Shown piece by piece: positions 1 through 12,120 of a stretch of DNA of 64,000 bases. Position 1 is the first letter of the stretch. Every line of letters begins with the position of its first letter. The DNA comes from Physcomitrium patens (Eukaryota; Streptophyta; Bryopsida; Funariales; Funariaceae): the NCBI RefSeq assembly GCF_000002425.4, contig NC_037273.1:1877996-1941995 (forward strand). The letters run 5' to 3'. Made by a program: the position numbers and the translations under genes. The notes under the pieces are model-generated. The model did not search any database, had not been told where the DNA came from, and saw only the letters and a program-made list of their open reading frames with translations.

Positions 1-1797
1 GACAACTCTTTTGCTATTGGCAGAGTTTGCTTACAATAACATGATACATTCTTCTACAAAACAAACACCTTTCTTTGCTAATTATGGTTATCATCCATGA
101 CTTGATACTTTTAACTTTTCAAAAGTTGATAATCCTACTGCAAAAGATTTAGTAATTTATTTATTAGAGCTACATGCGATGATGAAGGTGAAGTTAAAAG
201 AAGCTCAAGAACAACAAAAGATCAATGTAGATGTCTTTCGAAAGGAACAACCACCATTCCACATGGGTGATAAGGTATGGTTACTTCGTCACAATATCAA
301 GACCACTTGTCCTTATGACAAGTTGGACTATCAGAGGCTTGAACCATTTTCTATTTCTACACAAATCAATCCAATTGCATATCAATTATACCTATCGGAG
401 TCAATGAAAATCCATCCAGTATTCTACGTGTCTTTTTTTGAACCATACAAGACAATGGATATACCAAGAAGAAGACAAGCTCCACCTCCTCTTATAGAAG
501 TGGACAATAATGAAGAGTTTGAAGTAGAAGAAATCTTAGATTCAAGGCGGCGTCGAAATAAATTAGAATATCTTGTCCATTGGCGTAGATATTATAATAG
601 TGAATGCACATGGGAGCCACTAAAGAATCTTACAAATGCAGCAAAAGCAGTGGAGGCTTTCCATCGACAACATCTATCAAAATCAACAGAAAAACCTTCT
701 TTATAAAAGAAACAAGATCTAAGCAAGATAACATTCTACTTTCAATCTTTGTTTGTAGCTTCTTTGTAGTAGTGATGCTAAGGAGATGGAGAATTAACAA
801 TTAGCAGATTTGACTCAAGAGCCTTCATTTGCTGACCTACCGGATGAGACAATACAATTGTTACAATCTTCAAGACAATGTAATTGAGATGAAGATCTTC
901 AAGAATGACATATTCTTCTTCAAATAGATGGCGAGAAACAACACGTTTGATATCACAATCTTGGAAGGGACTCCCAATGTTTGGTAATTTTACTAGAGGT
1001 AGGAACAATTCCTAATGGTATTGCAAATATTTTATTCGTAGGAAGTTATGAAGACCTCTACAACAATTAAATAACTGGGTGGTCTTTTTGCCTTGGTATA
1101 AAACACTGTCGATGGTTGAAAGGCCCTATCAATCATCTTCGAAGAGAAAAAAGATCAGAGTATGTGGCAAATACAGTTCGTTGCATCATAGATTTCTTCA
1201 ACATATGATTACCGCTCCTTATGTAACTCATTCCTAAAAGGGAGGGTAATGTCACGGACATATGCATGTAAGCCAGTAATTACATGTATAAATATGTAGA
1301 AGTAAGTAAAATTAGATAAAAATAAGTTAATTCTATAATATTTTCTATGAAAACTTCCTAGAAGATTTATTTGACTTTATAGGTGTCTTTAATTGACTTT
1401 TTGGATTAGAAACGTGGTCAACAAGTTGGCCATGTGCCACACATATTATTAGCTTCAAGACCAAGTTAACTATGTAGCGCACATGTAGAAAAACTTGCCT
1501 TGTAAGTCAAGGCATGTGTCCTACAAAGTCAAAACATATTGGAGGTCCTATAGAACATTGCCACGTAGCTCCTAGTTAGATAGTATATATAGAGACAAGA
1601 GTGAAGCTTTCTTCACTCTTGTCAATTCTTTTCTTGCATCTAGTCTAGTTTGAAGGGTCTCTAGTTTTCTTAGTTTTTGGCAATAGCCATTCCAATTTCT
1701 TTCTTAATATACTTATCAAGTTATTTCTATTTTATCATCTTTCTTTGAGAGAAGTTTTACTTGTTTATTTGTTTTTATCATATTCTTGTACTTCACA
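1..1797 (+). mobile_element. Family A chromovirus (Ty3/Gypsy), 3' part, copy A1
   Basis: The element runs in from before the window. Parts in order are: the integrase C-terminal region (about 1-450, with the YQRLEPF version of the GPY/F motif), a chromodomain (about 500-690, EYLVHW then TWEP), the small third reading frame ORF3 (about 790-1205) and the 3' LTR (1250-1797). It is close to the copies at 26781-33131 and 56936-63267. It is broken in several places and is older than A3. After the LTR the sequence continues as an inverted family E LTR (1798-2821), so A1 appears to have inserted into that older repeat. The 5' end and the duplicated target site lie outside the window. Confidence 0.9.
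1250..1797 (+). repeat. 3' LTR of A1 (family A)
   Basis: It starts TGTCACGGACAT and ends TTCACA, about 548 bp, and aligns along its length with the family A LTRs at 26781, 32591, 56936 and 62738. It holds a TATATATA box followed by a 13-bp inverted repeat (1594-1606 with 1611-1623, loop of 4). The start is preceded by the purine-rich run AAAAGGGAGGGTAA, a polypurine tract. Confidence 0.9.
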
Positions 1798-2821
1798 ATA
1801 GCTCATATCTCACAATTGGACCGTCAAAACAAATCCAAATTTTGTATGAAGTATTGATGTATTTTTAACAACTATGACAACAAGTTTCAACTACTAATTT
1901 GTTAAAAATCTCAAAATATTACCAAAACCCTAATAGCAGCTTCAAATCCTTATTTACATACACCCGTATACAAATTTCTTCATATCTCACAAAATAAGTA
2001 CTAAAATACCATAAAATTTTGATATATAGCTTCTCAACCTAATAACACATGCTTTTAAAAATTTTGAGCCAAAAATTCACCTAAAAACTCAAGATATGGC
2101 TCCAACTATTACTATCAACAAAATGACTCACTTACTGCCTTTGAATTACTTATGTTGTCATTAACACTCTATAACTCCTTCATAAAAACTCCAAATGTAA
2201 AAATTCTTTCTCAAAAGATATAGATCTTAAAATCACCATTGCAGCTATTTCTCTCCATCTCCAAAAACTATCATAAAACTCCTCATATCTTCAAAATAGC
2301 AATAGTATGTCTTAAAAAGTTACTTTAACTTCAAACAACTATAACGTCATCACCTTAACTCCAAATCCTCTAAAATTTGTACAAAAATTGTAGCCCAAAC
2401 TCTAAATCTTATAACCTTTGCTTTTGATTCTTGAATACTTCTTCTAAAGTTGCCAAAATCCTTGTTATGATCGTAGACAACTTCCTAAATGCTTATTGGA
2501 TATGGCCTTTGACCAATAGGAATAAAGATCTTTACTTTTAGCCTTCATCCATCCATATCTTGCTTTCATCCTTCCCAACAAGTTTTTTAGAGGTTTGGAT
2601 CTTCATCTTTGAGCCCTAATTTTTTCCTTAAATTTTATACTAAATATTTTTATCATATACATTTTAAACATTATAATCAACATAGGTAAACCTCAAAATA
2701 AATTTTCTTACATCAACTCTCTTTAAATTAACCTATTAACCACTCTAAAGTAAATTAATACTTATAAATATATTATCTATTTAAGTTAACTTTACATACT
2801 ATAAAAAATTACAATACGACA
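1798..2821 (-). repeat. Family E LTR fragment, inverted (E2)
   Basis: The reverse complement starts TGTCGTATTGTAAT and aligns over several hundred bases with the plus-strand repeat at 45097-46425. Shared blocks include GGATGAATGG-like, GCAGTAAGTGA and TTTTGGCTCAAAATTTT stretches in the same order. The 3' part is cut where A1 inserted. The coding-looking stretches here are short and random. Family E is known only from these two copies, whose identity is low, so it is old. Confidence 0.6.
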
Positions 2822-3259
2822 CCATCCATTTTATATTATGTTTCATAGGAGTTATATACTCTATTAACAATTTAATCCATGTTTATTAATCTATATTTAT
2901 TCATAAATTAAATAACTTCTCATATAATAATTTTAATTTAATTTAAAATTATATATATATAATTAAATTACTTTTAAATTTTATAAATTTTAAGATTTAT
3001 TGGTATTTTATTAAATAAATATGACTTTCTTTTACTAAAATAAAAATTATAAGATAAGATATAAGGTCAAGCATATAAATATTTAGAAGATTCTAAAGAT
3101 TTTCAAAAAAATTAGAAGATGTTTAAAATAAAACTTTGTTTTATAATCAAAATACATTAAAGTATAGCAATAAATATAAGACCTTAAAAATTCATTGATT
3201 TTTTTTTTCATCTAATGTAATTAAATCCATATATATATTTAATAAAACTAAAATTATTA

Positions 3260-3262
<3 letters not shown>

Positions 3263-3297
<35 letters not shown>
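3263..3297. repeat. (TA)n microsatellite
   Basis: Uninterrupted AT dinucleotide run of about 34 bases. Confidence 0.9.
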
Positions 3298-3299
<2 letters not shown>

Positions 3300-4323
3300 T
3301 AAAATATATTATGAGATGTAAGATTTTTGGAATATTTTAAGTAGATTTGAGTAAAGAAACAAAAAAAAAGATTCATAAAGATAAAAAGAAAATGAATAAT
3401 TTCATTCCAAATAAGACTGTGTTATTGTGCATTATTAGTTTCTTATCAATAAAACAAAATTCTCTTTTATTCTAAACTAAATAATTTTGTTCACAATTTG
3501 TATATCTAATAGTGAATAACATTGATATGTTTAATATTATATATTGTGTTTTGATTTTGTCAATCCTATAATACATTTTAAACTATGATTAAAAAAAAAA
3601 AAAAAAAAAAAATGTATACTTTTAATTGACTTCTTAAATAATACATAAAAATTTAAAAATTAAACTAAAACTATATAAAAATAAAAACCTGCGTATTTCA
3701 TTTTTAAGTCTAAAATAATTCAATAGATTCAATAATTCTAAGAAAAATTACAATATTTTTTATGCTAGTGAAAATTTTATGTTTTTGGATTACATTGTTT
3801 AGAAAAATACATATTTAAAATATGTATTTTTTTTAAAAATTACATAACATGTATTTTTTTTAAAAATTACATAACATGTATTTTTTTTTAAAAAAAAATC
3901 TTAAATAAAATAAATTCAATTTAAGACGTTTAAATATTTTTGTAGAGTATCTTTATTAAAAAATCTTTATTTACATTTTTTGATTTTTTTATATTGTTCA
4001 TGTTACTGATCACATTTGAAAAAGATTTTAGCAATAAAAATTCAAAAGAATATTTTGTAATCAAAAGACACTATATATATTAATTTTTTTTGTAATTACA
4101 AAAAAACTCTTGAATTATTACTTTATACTTAAAATTAGTTGAAATTTTATTTAATATTATTAAATTATACGTATTGAAAATGCTTAAAAATTCATGGTTA
4201 ATCTTATTCATAAATTATTTAATTAAATAAAAATTATATGTATATGTACATAAATATATATATGTAAATAAATATATCTATATATATATATATTCGGTTT
4301 CAATTGTTTATAAATAACCAATA

Positions 4324-4412
4324 TAAATTTTAATATTAGAATAAAATTTAATATTAGAGACAATAAATTTTAATATTAGAGACAATAAATTTTAATATTA
4401 GAGAAAATAAAT
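4324..4412. repeat. Short tandem repeat, about 24-bp unit
   Basis: Four near-copies of a unit reading TTTTAATATTAGAGACAATA lie head to tail. The first copy is the most diverged and the last leads into an A/T-rich tail. Confidence 0.8.
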
Positions 4413-4654
4413 TTTTATTTTCTCTACAATAATAGAATCCCAAATATTCAAAGATTTTATAAAATCATACTGTTTCTTGTGTATCACAATCTCCCACTTT
4501 AAAGTAAAGACAATAATATTAAAGTATATATATATATATATATATATATATTCTTTAATTAATCTAATTATATATATTTGATTTTTTGAGACATGGAAAG
4601 ATGGAAATTCAGATGCTAGCATCCAAAAAAATTAATTAATTAATTGATTTTTAG

Positions 4655-5571
4655 ATAGAGTTCGTTTCCCGAGGTTGCTCTGTACAGTCCACAGTGGACT
4701 GAACGAAGATCCGTCACAGTTCGTTTCTGTCCGTCATCGTCCGTCGATTGCAGTTTTTAACTCTCATTCTACATCGCCTCCTTGCGGCGTTAGTTCCCTC
4801 CCGACTGACTGAAAATCCCCAAGGACGGTGGACTCTGCTGCGAATGGGCACATGGGGACTTGGGGCAGTCTAATTTGTCGATCTATCACACACCCATATT
4901 ATGTTTTTCTCGATTTCGGAGAATTCAACTTTGTGGGTTGACGGCATGGGTGCAAGAGCTGGAGGCGTTGTGCCGGAATTGGAGCTCGTTGCTGCACACC
5001 GTTGCTTGTAAACAGCGTAGTTACTTGGAAAACGTGTGGAATCTGCTGGGATTCTGGAGTGTTGGGTTTGTTGCAGTGCTCGAGGAGATGCTTAGGTCTG
5101 TGATTACGAAGCGGCGGGTTTTCGGGATGAATTTTGAGGCATTAGGTTTCTGTCATTATATTTGGTGAGCTGACTCACCTTTATCTGGTGCGTCTTTGTT
5201 ATACTATGGTTTTGTTGCATTACTAGCCAACTCACATAATAGTGGTGGAATTTTACCTTAATGGTGTAGGGTTTGCGTTATGGCGGTAGGATGAGGTTTG
5301 AGAGTATGATGTATCAGATACCTGCAAATTGATAGCCCTGGTGATTTATTTGCTCTTTCAATAAGCTGGGTTATCATCGTACCAGGAATTTCCCGTTGGT
5401 GGATTGGCGGTAGAAGGCGATGTGCGCTTTGGTGCTGGCAAAGAATGTGCGTGATGTGTTAGAATCCTGCTGTTACAGAGGGTGGACAGAGTCTTGTGCT
5501 ATGATAGTTTAGAGGAAGTTGGGAGGCTTTTGCAGGGTATTCCTGAGTGAACAATCGAGGAGCAGGTCAGA
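4655..5571 (+). promoter_or_regulatory. Promoter and 5' leader region of the CYB5D2-like gene
   Basis: GC content rises abruptly here, and the stretch is continuous with the coding island downstream. A 5' UTR intron is plausible: a donor GTGAGC follows about 5165, and an acceptor TTTTGCAG ends about 5535, shortly before the start codon at 5572. A 102-codon open frame at 4860-5168 lies inside this leader and shows no recognisable domain. Transcript start and intron are inferred from composition and splice consensus only. Confidence 0.45.
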
Positions 5572-8319
5572 ATGGAAGTACCTGTGAAGGCTGATGATGA
5601 TGTTCAACTCTCACATGAACCTCTAGTTGTAGCTGAAGATGTCGAGGGGACACATGAAGTTTCAGAAAATTCCCCGGAGCCTCACCTCATCGCTAAAAAC
5701 AAGGAGATTGAAACCGAAGTCTTAGAAACATCACCTGAAGTTCAAACTGCAGATGAAGAAAGAAAAACCTTGTCTGAACCGCAAACTGAAAACGAAGTGG
5801 CAGTGTCACGGCCATCCTTGGAGTCGGTATGGGAATCTCTGCAATCTGCAGCAGTTTCACAGTCTGCATCTCTCGATCCCCAAGATGCAAGTCAAGAGAA
5901 AGGGACAGTAGGTGAAGATTCACAACTTTCACCTGAACCTCAGAGGATACCTGAAATCACGGGGAGGAAGCCAAGCGCTTTACGTACTCGAACTAGTAAT
6001 CGTGTGAAGAGGAATGTAACTTTCAAGGATGACTTCGAAAAACCAGAGGAGCCACGGGTTCAGAAGTCAGGCAATCAAAGACGAGATGGAGAACAGTGGC
6101 AGAAAATTCCACTTGGCTGCGTTGGACTTCTCTTGTCTGTAGCTCTCGCTTTTCTTGTTGTGTATATGGCCACACCAAGCATGCCTACGAAACCTGTAAG
6201 CGATCACCACTCTAAGTTTGTGCTGTTGTCCAGGGGACGTTGTGTGCGTGTCTCGTCTCTTTTCTCCAAAATTGCAGAACTACTTCATTGTCGTGCGAGT
6301 CTTTCAGGACGATTTTTCATAGATTTATGGTACAAGATATGATCCAGTGATTGTTAACAGTGTCTATAACTTTGAGGAATCTGTTGTTACCGCGGTATTC
6401 GTTGAACTACATTAAAGCCTTCTGGCATTGCTCTGTTTTGACGTATGTAGTTGATTCTTATTCCATATTTGTAGAATGATTTATTTGGGATAGAACTTGA
6501 AATTGAATGTTTAATACAAATTGTTAAAGTAACATGAAATTTCCGAGTTTGTATTTTTGCTTCAAATCGGCAGGTTTACATCATCTGCTATCTAGTGTTT
6601 GCTGAAAACAAGTGTTATTGTTTATATTTGCAGCGAATCTGGACAAGTGCAGAACTAGAAAAATACAACGGGACTAATAACAAACCTCCTGTACTTCTGA
6701 GCGTTTTGGGGTAAGGTTTCCCCTTTTCCCTCTGAATTAGCTCTTTTTGATGTCTATTCAAATCTACAGTATTTCACATTTGGTTAGCATGTCCGGTCGC
6801 AGTAGAAATGTTAGACTAAACAGACCGCAGATTTCTCTGTGTTCTTTTATATTAGAATCTTACGAAGTCATTTCCTCTAGAGTATGAGAGTGAGTTGCAA
6901 ATTTCTTTACTGATTATGTTTAATTATTTTTACGTCCAGGAATGTCTTTGATGTCAGTAAGGGTTGGAAACACTATGGACCAGGGGGCAGCTACCACCAC
7001 TTTGTGGGAAGGTGTGTTTTTCGTGTCATTTATTAACTTTTGACTGTCCCTATTTTCTCTTTTTCAGTAACCTTTTCAGATCCTTAACAGATTGTGTTTG
7101 GCTTTGACTATGCTTTGGGCATAGTAACATGCCACTTGAATAGACCAGGAATTGTTCATTACTGGTTCTGCCGTTTATGGCTCGTTCTTTTTGTTTACTT
7201 CACGAGATGACGACACCTTGATACTTCTCTCCTATTTTTTTGTGCATCCAGGGATGCGTCTCGTGCGTTCGTCTCAGGAAACTTCACTGGTGAGCAGTTA
7301 TTTTAGATTCTTCATTTTAGATTTTTTCATCACAGTGCTAATTCTTGTTTGGTTTAAAGTTTCTGTGATTCTGTTCAATAGATTCATTAAATGCTGAGAA
7401 TGATCTTGGTTCATCTGCACTGAAGCTCCTGTAAGATAGGGGACGCGTCGTGGTGAGCGTTTCAGTGAGTCTGAATGGTACAGTTGCTGTGTTTGTGGTT
7501 CGACAGATGATGGACTGACAGATTCTTTAGAAGGTCTTACTCCGTCAGAGGTGAGCTTGGATTTAACATCTCTGATGTGTAAAACACTGGCTCGTGAAGT
7601 TTTCCTTATTAGCAAAGCCCTTATCATGTGGTCTGCGTTGATTGTGGCTTGGAACCTGATAGCATAGCTTGTATTTGCAGATCAAGGCTATTGATGATTG
7701 GAGATTGTTCTTTGTCAAGCGCTACGTGTAAGGATTCTCTTTGCAGCTCGTATAAACAGGCTGGATGCCATATGGTTTTCTGGTGCGTTGTGTTTTAACT
7801 CGTTAAGTTTTCTTTAACGCTAAATTTTATGAGTTCTGCGATTGCAACAGTTACTTGGGAAAGCTAGTTGGATCTTTTTACAACAAAGATGGATTACCAA
7901 CCAAAAAGTTACATTTAGCGGAGAAGAAGATAAAGCAGGCGTCGAAGATTGAGAAACAACAAAAGTTTGATGAAGAGCGGTTTCCAAATTGCAATTCTAG
8001 GTGGACTCAACACAAAGGCGGAGAGGTATATATATAAATCTGCATACATTTCTCTGTAACATATGTGTACTATGTAGAGTTTGAGCTTTGTACTACATGT
8101 ATGCGCATTTCATACGTCTAAGCTGGCTTATGAATCCTGAAAATGCAGGTTTGGTGTAACGATGGCAAGTACCCACGCATTGTTGAGTTGATAACAGAGG
8201 GGCCCAGGAGAGGTCCTCCACGAACACGATGCGCATGCCTGGAGGGAGATGAGCTCCAGCGCCCAGGTGTGAAAGAATATGACGGGTGTGATGCCCGACT
8301 TAGCAAGTGTGAGACATAA
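5572..8319 (+). CDS. CYB5D2/neuferricin-like membrane-anchored cytochrome b5-domain protein (8 exons)
   Basis: Splice-consistent exons by eye: 5572-6195, 6634-6710, 6940-7011, 7252-7289, 7507-7550, 7681-7727, 7851-8025 and 8149-8319 (stop TAA). All introns are GT-AG with matching phase, giving about 415 residues. Residues 1-180 are acidic, low-complexity and rich in SxEP-like repeats. Residues about 184-202 form one hydrophobic membrane segment (LGCVGLLLSVALAFLVVYMA). Residues about 209-300 form a cytochrome b5-like haem/steroid-binding fold of the MAPR group: WTSAELEKYNG, then LSVLGNVFDVSKGWKHYGPG, then YHHFVGRDASRAF. The C-terminal part is basic, then cysteine-rich (WCNDGKYPR, RCACLEGDEL, YDGCDARLSKC), as in CYB5D2/neuferricin rather than plant MSBP. 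A haem-binding role at an endomembrane is inferred from the family. The start is the first ATG in frame with the long exon. The long acidic N-terminus exceeds the animal proteins. Confidence 0.85.
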
Positions 8320-8960
8320 TCACTGGCATTATGTATTATAGCTGACAATACCGTTCATGCTCCAGTCGAAGCCTAGAACCATGGTAGGCATTGGCATTGG
8401 CATTGGAATTTGCTGGAGGCTAGACTCTCAGCGCTTTGGTGGAATTCAAGAAGACGCCGTGAAACTAGACAAATCATCCTGCCATGTAAGATGGAAGCTG
8501 CAAGATGACATAGTTTTCAATCATATTTGATTGTACCTGGGTACCGCAGCATCTGGGTCAATCCTCGGTGTCATAGCTGTGGCTTTTCTTTTCGTTGGAG
8601 ACCTGAAGCAAGTGGGTTCATGTGTGGAAACTTACGTCCTGCTTGGTGCTGATGGGAGAGAATGTAGATGCACAGTAATATTATCACTGGGAAGCATGTG
8701 AGGCAATGTAGATTGAAACGTGCTTCAACCTGAGTGCTAGTTGTCAAATCACCTGTCCCTATGTCCCCATAGTTGATAACATTTGCTTGATCATGATTCG
8801 CTCAGAATTCAGAGCTTAGAAGCAAAGAAACTAAATAGTACACTCTCAAAATTGAAGTGATTTGAATGCTTTTCATTTGAGATAGCCATTTCAAATGGTC
8901 TCGTAATCAAGAGAATTAAATGATATGAAATGAAATCTCAGAGGGCGCTACTATCATGTG
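8320..8960 (+). other. 3' flank (probable 3' UTR) of the CYB5D2-like gene
   Basis: The sequence stays mixed in composition for about 600 bases after the stop and holds no convincing open frame. A short open frame on the minus strand over exon 8 (8118-8348) is a shadow. No clear canonical poly-A signal was picked out. Confidence 0.4.
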
Positions 8961-10240
8961 GGGTTTAAGGGTTTAGAGGGCTGCTCACACCGTGACGGCT
9001 GTGGCTGGAAGGTTTCTTAAAACAATTGCTTATAAGTCTCCTGTTGTCACAGAAACCTACTCTACTACTTTACTGATTTTAGATGTATTTTCATGTTATT
9101 TTATTTTATTTTTTAAGTGTTTCTATTTTGGCACCAGTGAAAAAGTAAACCAACCCATAGATAGTACGCATACAAAATGAAATTACAATTATTGCAAATC
9201 TCGGTACTTTTTTTAGGCATTTTTTCTTTACTTTTCTTTTCTTTATATAGTTTTCTATTTCTTTTTCTTTTTCTTTTTGTCGTTTTTTTCTCCTTCCTTT
9301 ATTCTTGTTGTTCTTAAAAGAACATGGTGTGTAAGTATAAGAAGAATAAGAAAAGTAAACAAGTAAGCAAAAATAAAATTTTGTGTTATGAAAATCTATA
9401 AATTAAATAGTGATACCAGGGATCATTTAAACCATCTGTACATGACTTGTAAAAATTGGAAACAAACATATTTATTGGAACCTATCAAAATTTATTTATT
9501 AAAACTCAATAGAATAAGCTAACTTAAATATTTCGGAGTATAGATGTATGATTTTTACTATTTATCAATAATTATATCACATTAATGTAATGTTTATTCA
9601 TCAATAACTAGATTATGTAATGTTTCATCTACAATAATATCTTTTTGACTGTTATTCATCTCAAAATTAACATAAGTCAAATAAATATGAAAATAAAAAA
9701 AAATTAAAATAATTTTAAGGCATATTGTTTCAAAAAACTGAAATTGATATGTACAAAACACTAGAATTGACATCAACCAATTGGATAAATTAAGTAATTA
9801 CATATATTTTCAATCTTATTGCAAACTATGTGACTAAAGTTTACATAATCTAGATTATAAAGCATTTGTAATTGTTGTTATTCTACACTTTTTATACTTT
9901 GTTTTATAACATTTATAGGGGGTGATATATTCATATCCCATTTCTCATATATATATGGCTAGGGGGGTGTGGCTTTAACAACATTCAGGTGTGGCTTTAT
10001 CAACTCCCTATGTTTATATATACATATAGTAAAATTTTGTGAAATTTATGATATTTATATAAATAATATTAGTAAACATCTTTCAAAAAAGAAGTATAGA
10101 GTTACTATAATTGAAAAATAAGCGTTTGAAAGTATCAGTTGTTTAAAAAAAATTAAGAAATAAAACATGTCATAATTCATAGAGTGCATCTAATTTTGAA
10201 GTTATTAATTTTTTTGAAAGAACTTACCCTTCCTCAGAAA
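8961..10240. other. Intergenic stretch between the two host genes
   Basis: AT-rich, with a pyrimidine-rich run of CTTTT-type repeats at about 9205-9300 and a local repeat of GGTGTGGCTTTA at about 9967-10005. No gene or element was recognised. Confidence 0.5.
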
Positions 10241-10329
10241 AAGGCTCAGAGAGCTTTTTTCTGAAACCGGGCACCTGAATCAACATTTTTCTTTTCGGGC
10301 AGGTTAGCCCACGGGCACCTGACACGACT

Positions 10330-10443
10330 ATGCAGAGTTTCAGAGCATTAGGGCTTCGGAGATCAATTTCTCTTCGTCGTGTTTACCATTTGCTTGCAAT
10401 TCGATTTGTGGGTTTTGTCGTCCGGGGCCTGGTTGATCGGTAG
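10330..10443 (+). promoter_or_regulatory. Upstream ORF in the PAM16 leader
   Basis: An ATG at 10330 opens a 37-codon frame that stops 68 bases before the PAM16 start, in a different frame. The peptide begins MQSFRALGLRRSISLRRVYH and is rich in Arg, Ser and Leu with no acidic residue in its first 30, which is the composition of a mitochondrial presequence. It could act as a translation-limiting uORF or as an alternative product; both are inference. It lies within the GC-richer leader (about 10240-10511). Confidence 0.4.
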
Positions 10444-10511
10444 TCGCGTGAATCATTGAGACGAAGCGCGCTGGAATGTGGGTTTGGGGCGAATTCGTCT
10501 GGTAATTGAAG

Positions 10512-10865
10512 ATGGCAGCGAAGCTGATCGCAAATTTGATTGTGCTGGGGTCGGGGATAGTGCTCAGGGCCGTATCGCAAGCGTACCGGCAAGCCATCGT
10601 GAATGCCAGCAAGACGGGCGTGGCGCAGGAGACGGTGCAGAATATGGCGCACAAGGTGAGCAAAACGATGACGGAACACGAAGCCAGGCAAATTCTGGGG
10701 GTCAGGGAAAATGCAACATGGGAGGAGGTGGTGAAGAAGTACGACGTGATGTTTGAGAATAATATGAAGGCCGGGTCGTTTTATCTCCAATCTAAGGTGT
10801 TCAGAGCGAAAGAGTGTCTGGAGGCTGCTAGACAACAAACGGAAGGGCAGGAACAGGGGCAGTGA
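10512..10865 (+). CDS. PAM16: PAM16/TIM16, import-motor subunit of the mitochondrial inner membrane
   Basis: 117 residues in a single exon. The first in-frame ATG is at 10512. In the family, PAM16 is a J-like protein that pairs with PAM18/TIM14 on the matrix side of TIM23 and restrains the Hsp70 ATPase cycle during protein import; the Arabidopsis homologue is MUSE5/PAM16. Visible evidence: the N-terminal hydrophobic segment MAAKLIANLIVLGSGIVLRA, then AYRQAIVNASKTG, then the J-like domain from about residue 53 with the diagnostic MTEHEARQILGVRE, WEEVVKKYDVMFENN and KAGSFYLQSKVFRAKECLE. The HPD tripeptide of true J proteins is absent, as expected for PAM16. Length matches plant homologues. It follows the CYB5D2-like gene by about 2.2 kb on the same strand, and no functional link is implied. 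Confidence 0.95.
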   Translation: MAAKLIANLIVLGSGIVLRAVSQAYRQAIVNASKTGVAQETVQNMAHKVSKTMTEHEARQILGVRENATWEEVVKKYDVMFENNMKAGSFYLQSKVFRAKECLEAARQQTEGQEQGQ

Positions 10866-12120
10866 TGCTCTGTCATCACTGGCTTTTCTTAGGAATTAGT
10901 GCTTTACCTGGCTGCTTTATGTACATTTGGTATGTCGTAACCAATCTGTGCGGGTTAAAACAGAAATTCTTGATGCCGATGCGTCTGCGATCTTGCTCTT
11001 CAATTCCGGAACCACATCCCTTGAGGTCTCATTCTTACCCAATGTATATTGGATCTTTATCTTATTTAACAATTTTTCCAAATTGAATAAATTTCCCCTC
11101 TTTGATTATTTGGAGATTTCCACACAGTTTCACGCTGCGCTGAAACTTCATGGAATCGTTGTTTGCGCATTTTCATGTCTGGATTTTATTTAGATTCTAT
11201 GAGTTAATGAATTGGTTGTGCAAGTGAAGGCTTAGCTGGACGCTAGAATCCATCTCTTAGTGCACATACTTTTATGTTATCTCAGCCGTAGCTTCTCAGA
11301 TGTAACTCTTGAGCCTTTTTTGTTGCAGACTTATATGTAATCAATGACCTGAGGCCGTCCTCCACTGCAGCAAGCTAAATTGCTGATTGTGAGCTGAAAT
11401 TCAATTTGACACCAATGAACGTTACTATACCCTTGACATATTTAGTGGCCGGTCAAGTCCTGAACGCTTTCGTATACGATATGAAGTTGCAACAGTTCAA
11501 AGATTTGAACCTGATATTACTAGTTTTCTTTGTGATCATTTACTCCATTGTGAATGTAATCATTCTGATTGCGCAGTAATAGTAGTCTTCTCCGATATAC
11601 CAATATAATATTGGTTCCTTGAGCACTCTGCACTTTATTGTCCTCCAGTACAGAATATGTTTCAATAATAGGAACCGCAAGTCGAGCTTTTGGAAGGTGA
11701 ATTTGTTTCAACCTGTTTGAATCTCTTTATATTGGCATGCTGTATACATTGTGTATGAGCTGTGTACATAATAAGTTACGAATGGAGTGGGCATGTCGCT
11801 CTTCCTACAGACTATTTGCCTTCACACAACGAGGGCTTCTCAAACTTGTTGGCCTTGTGCTGACTTGTGGGTTCGAGTCTGTTTGCATCTGTAGTCGCTC
11901 TCTTAAGCTATCCTCTGCCGTCCTAATTTCCTTGCATTTCATATCACTGCTTTTGAACTAGGTGATTAGACATACTTATGATTTGGATCCGAAGTATTAC
12001 GGTTTAAATATTCATATAAAATCAAATTTTTCTAATGACTGTTTTGAGTCATTTGTCTCGTTCTGTGAAAGGTTAAATATTGAGTTCTTGATTTTGTAGG
12101 CATTTTGTTAATAAAAGCAT
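10866..12120 (+). other. 3' flank of PAM16
   Basis: The sequence is mixed in composition with no recognisable protein. Short open frames (for example 10927-11193 and 11737-11961) have no domain. It is probably 3' UTR plus spacer. Confidence 0.4.
11086..11091 (+). terminator. Candidate poly-A signal for PAM16
   Basis: AATAAA about 220 bases after the stop codon. A second AATAAA lies at 12110-12115, where composition drops back to AT-rich, so the transcribed unit may extend that far. Neither is proven. Confidence 0.35.

Larger units (their letters stand above)
2822..4650. other. AT-rich intergenic stretch with simple repeats
   Basis: No gene was recognised. The stretch is very AT-rich, with a (TA)n run at about 3263-3297, a poly-A run at about 3591-3611, a short tandem of an AAATTACATAACATGTA unit at about 3822-3894, a four-copy tandem of a roughly 24-base TTTTAATATTAGAGACAATAAA unit at about 4324-4412, and another (TA)n run at about 4528-4552. 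Composition changes sharply to GC-richer host sequence at about 4655. Confidence 0.6.

Noticed and set aside
4860-5168. 102-codon open frame upstream of the CYB5D2-like gene
   Set aside because: No domain, and a probable 5' UTR intron donor (GTGAGC) lies at its end. Treated as leader sequence.
8955-8980. Telomere-like GGGTTTA repeats (also near 53072)
   Set aside because: Only about two imperfect units; not an interstitial telomere array.
10383-10838. Long minus-strand frames over PAM16
   Set aside because: Shadows of the strongly conserved plus-strand PAM16 frame.
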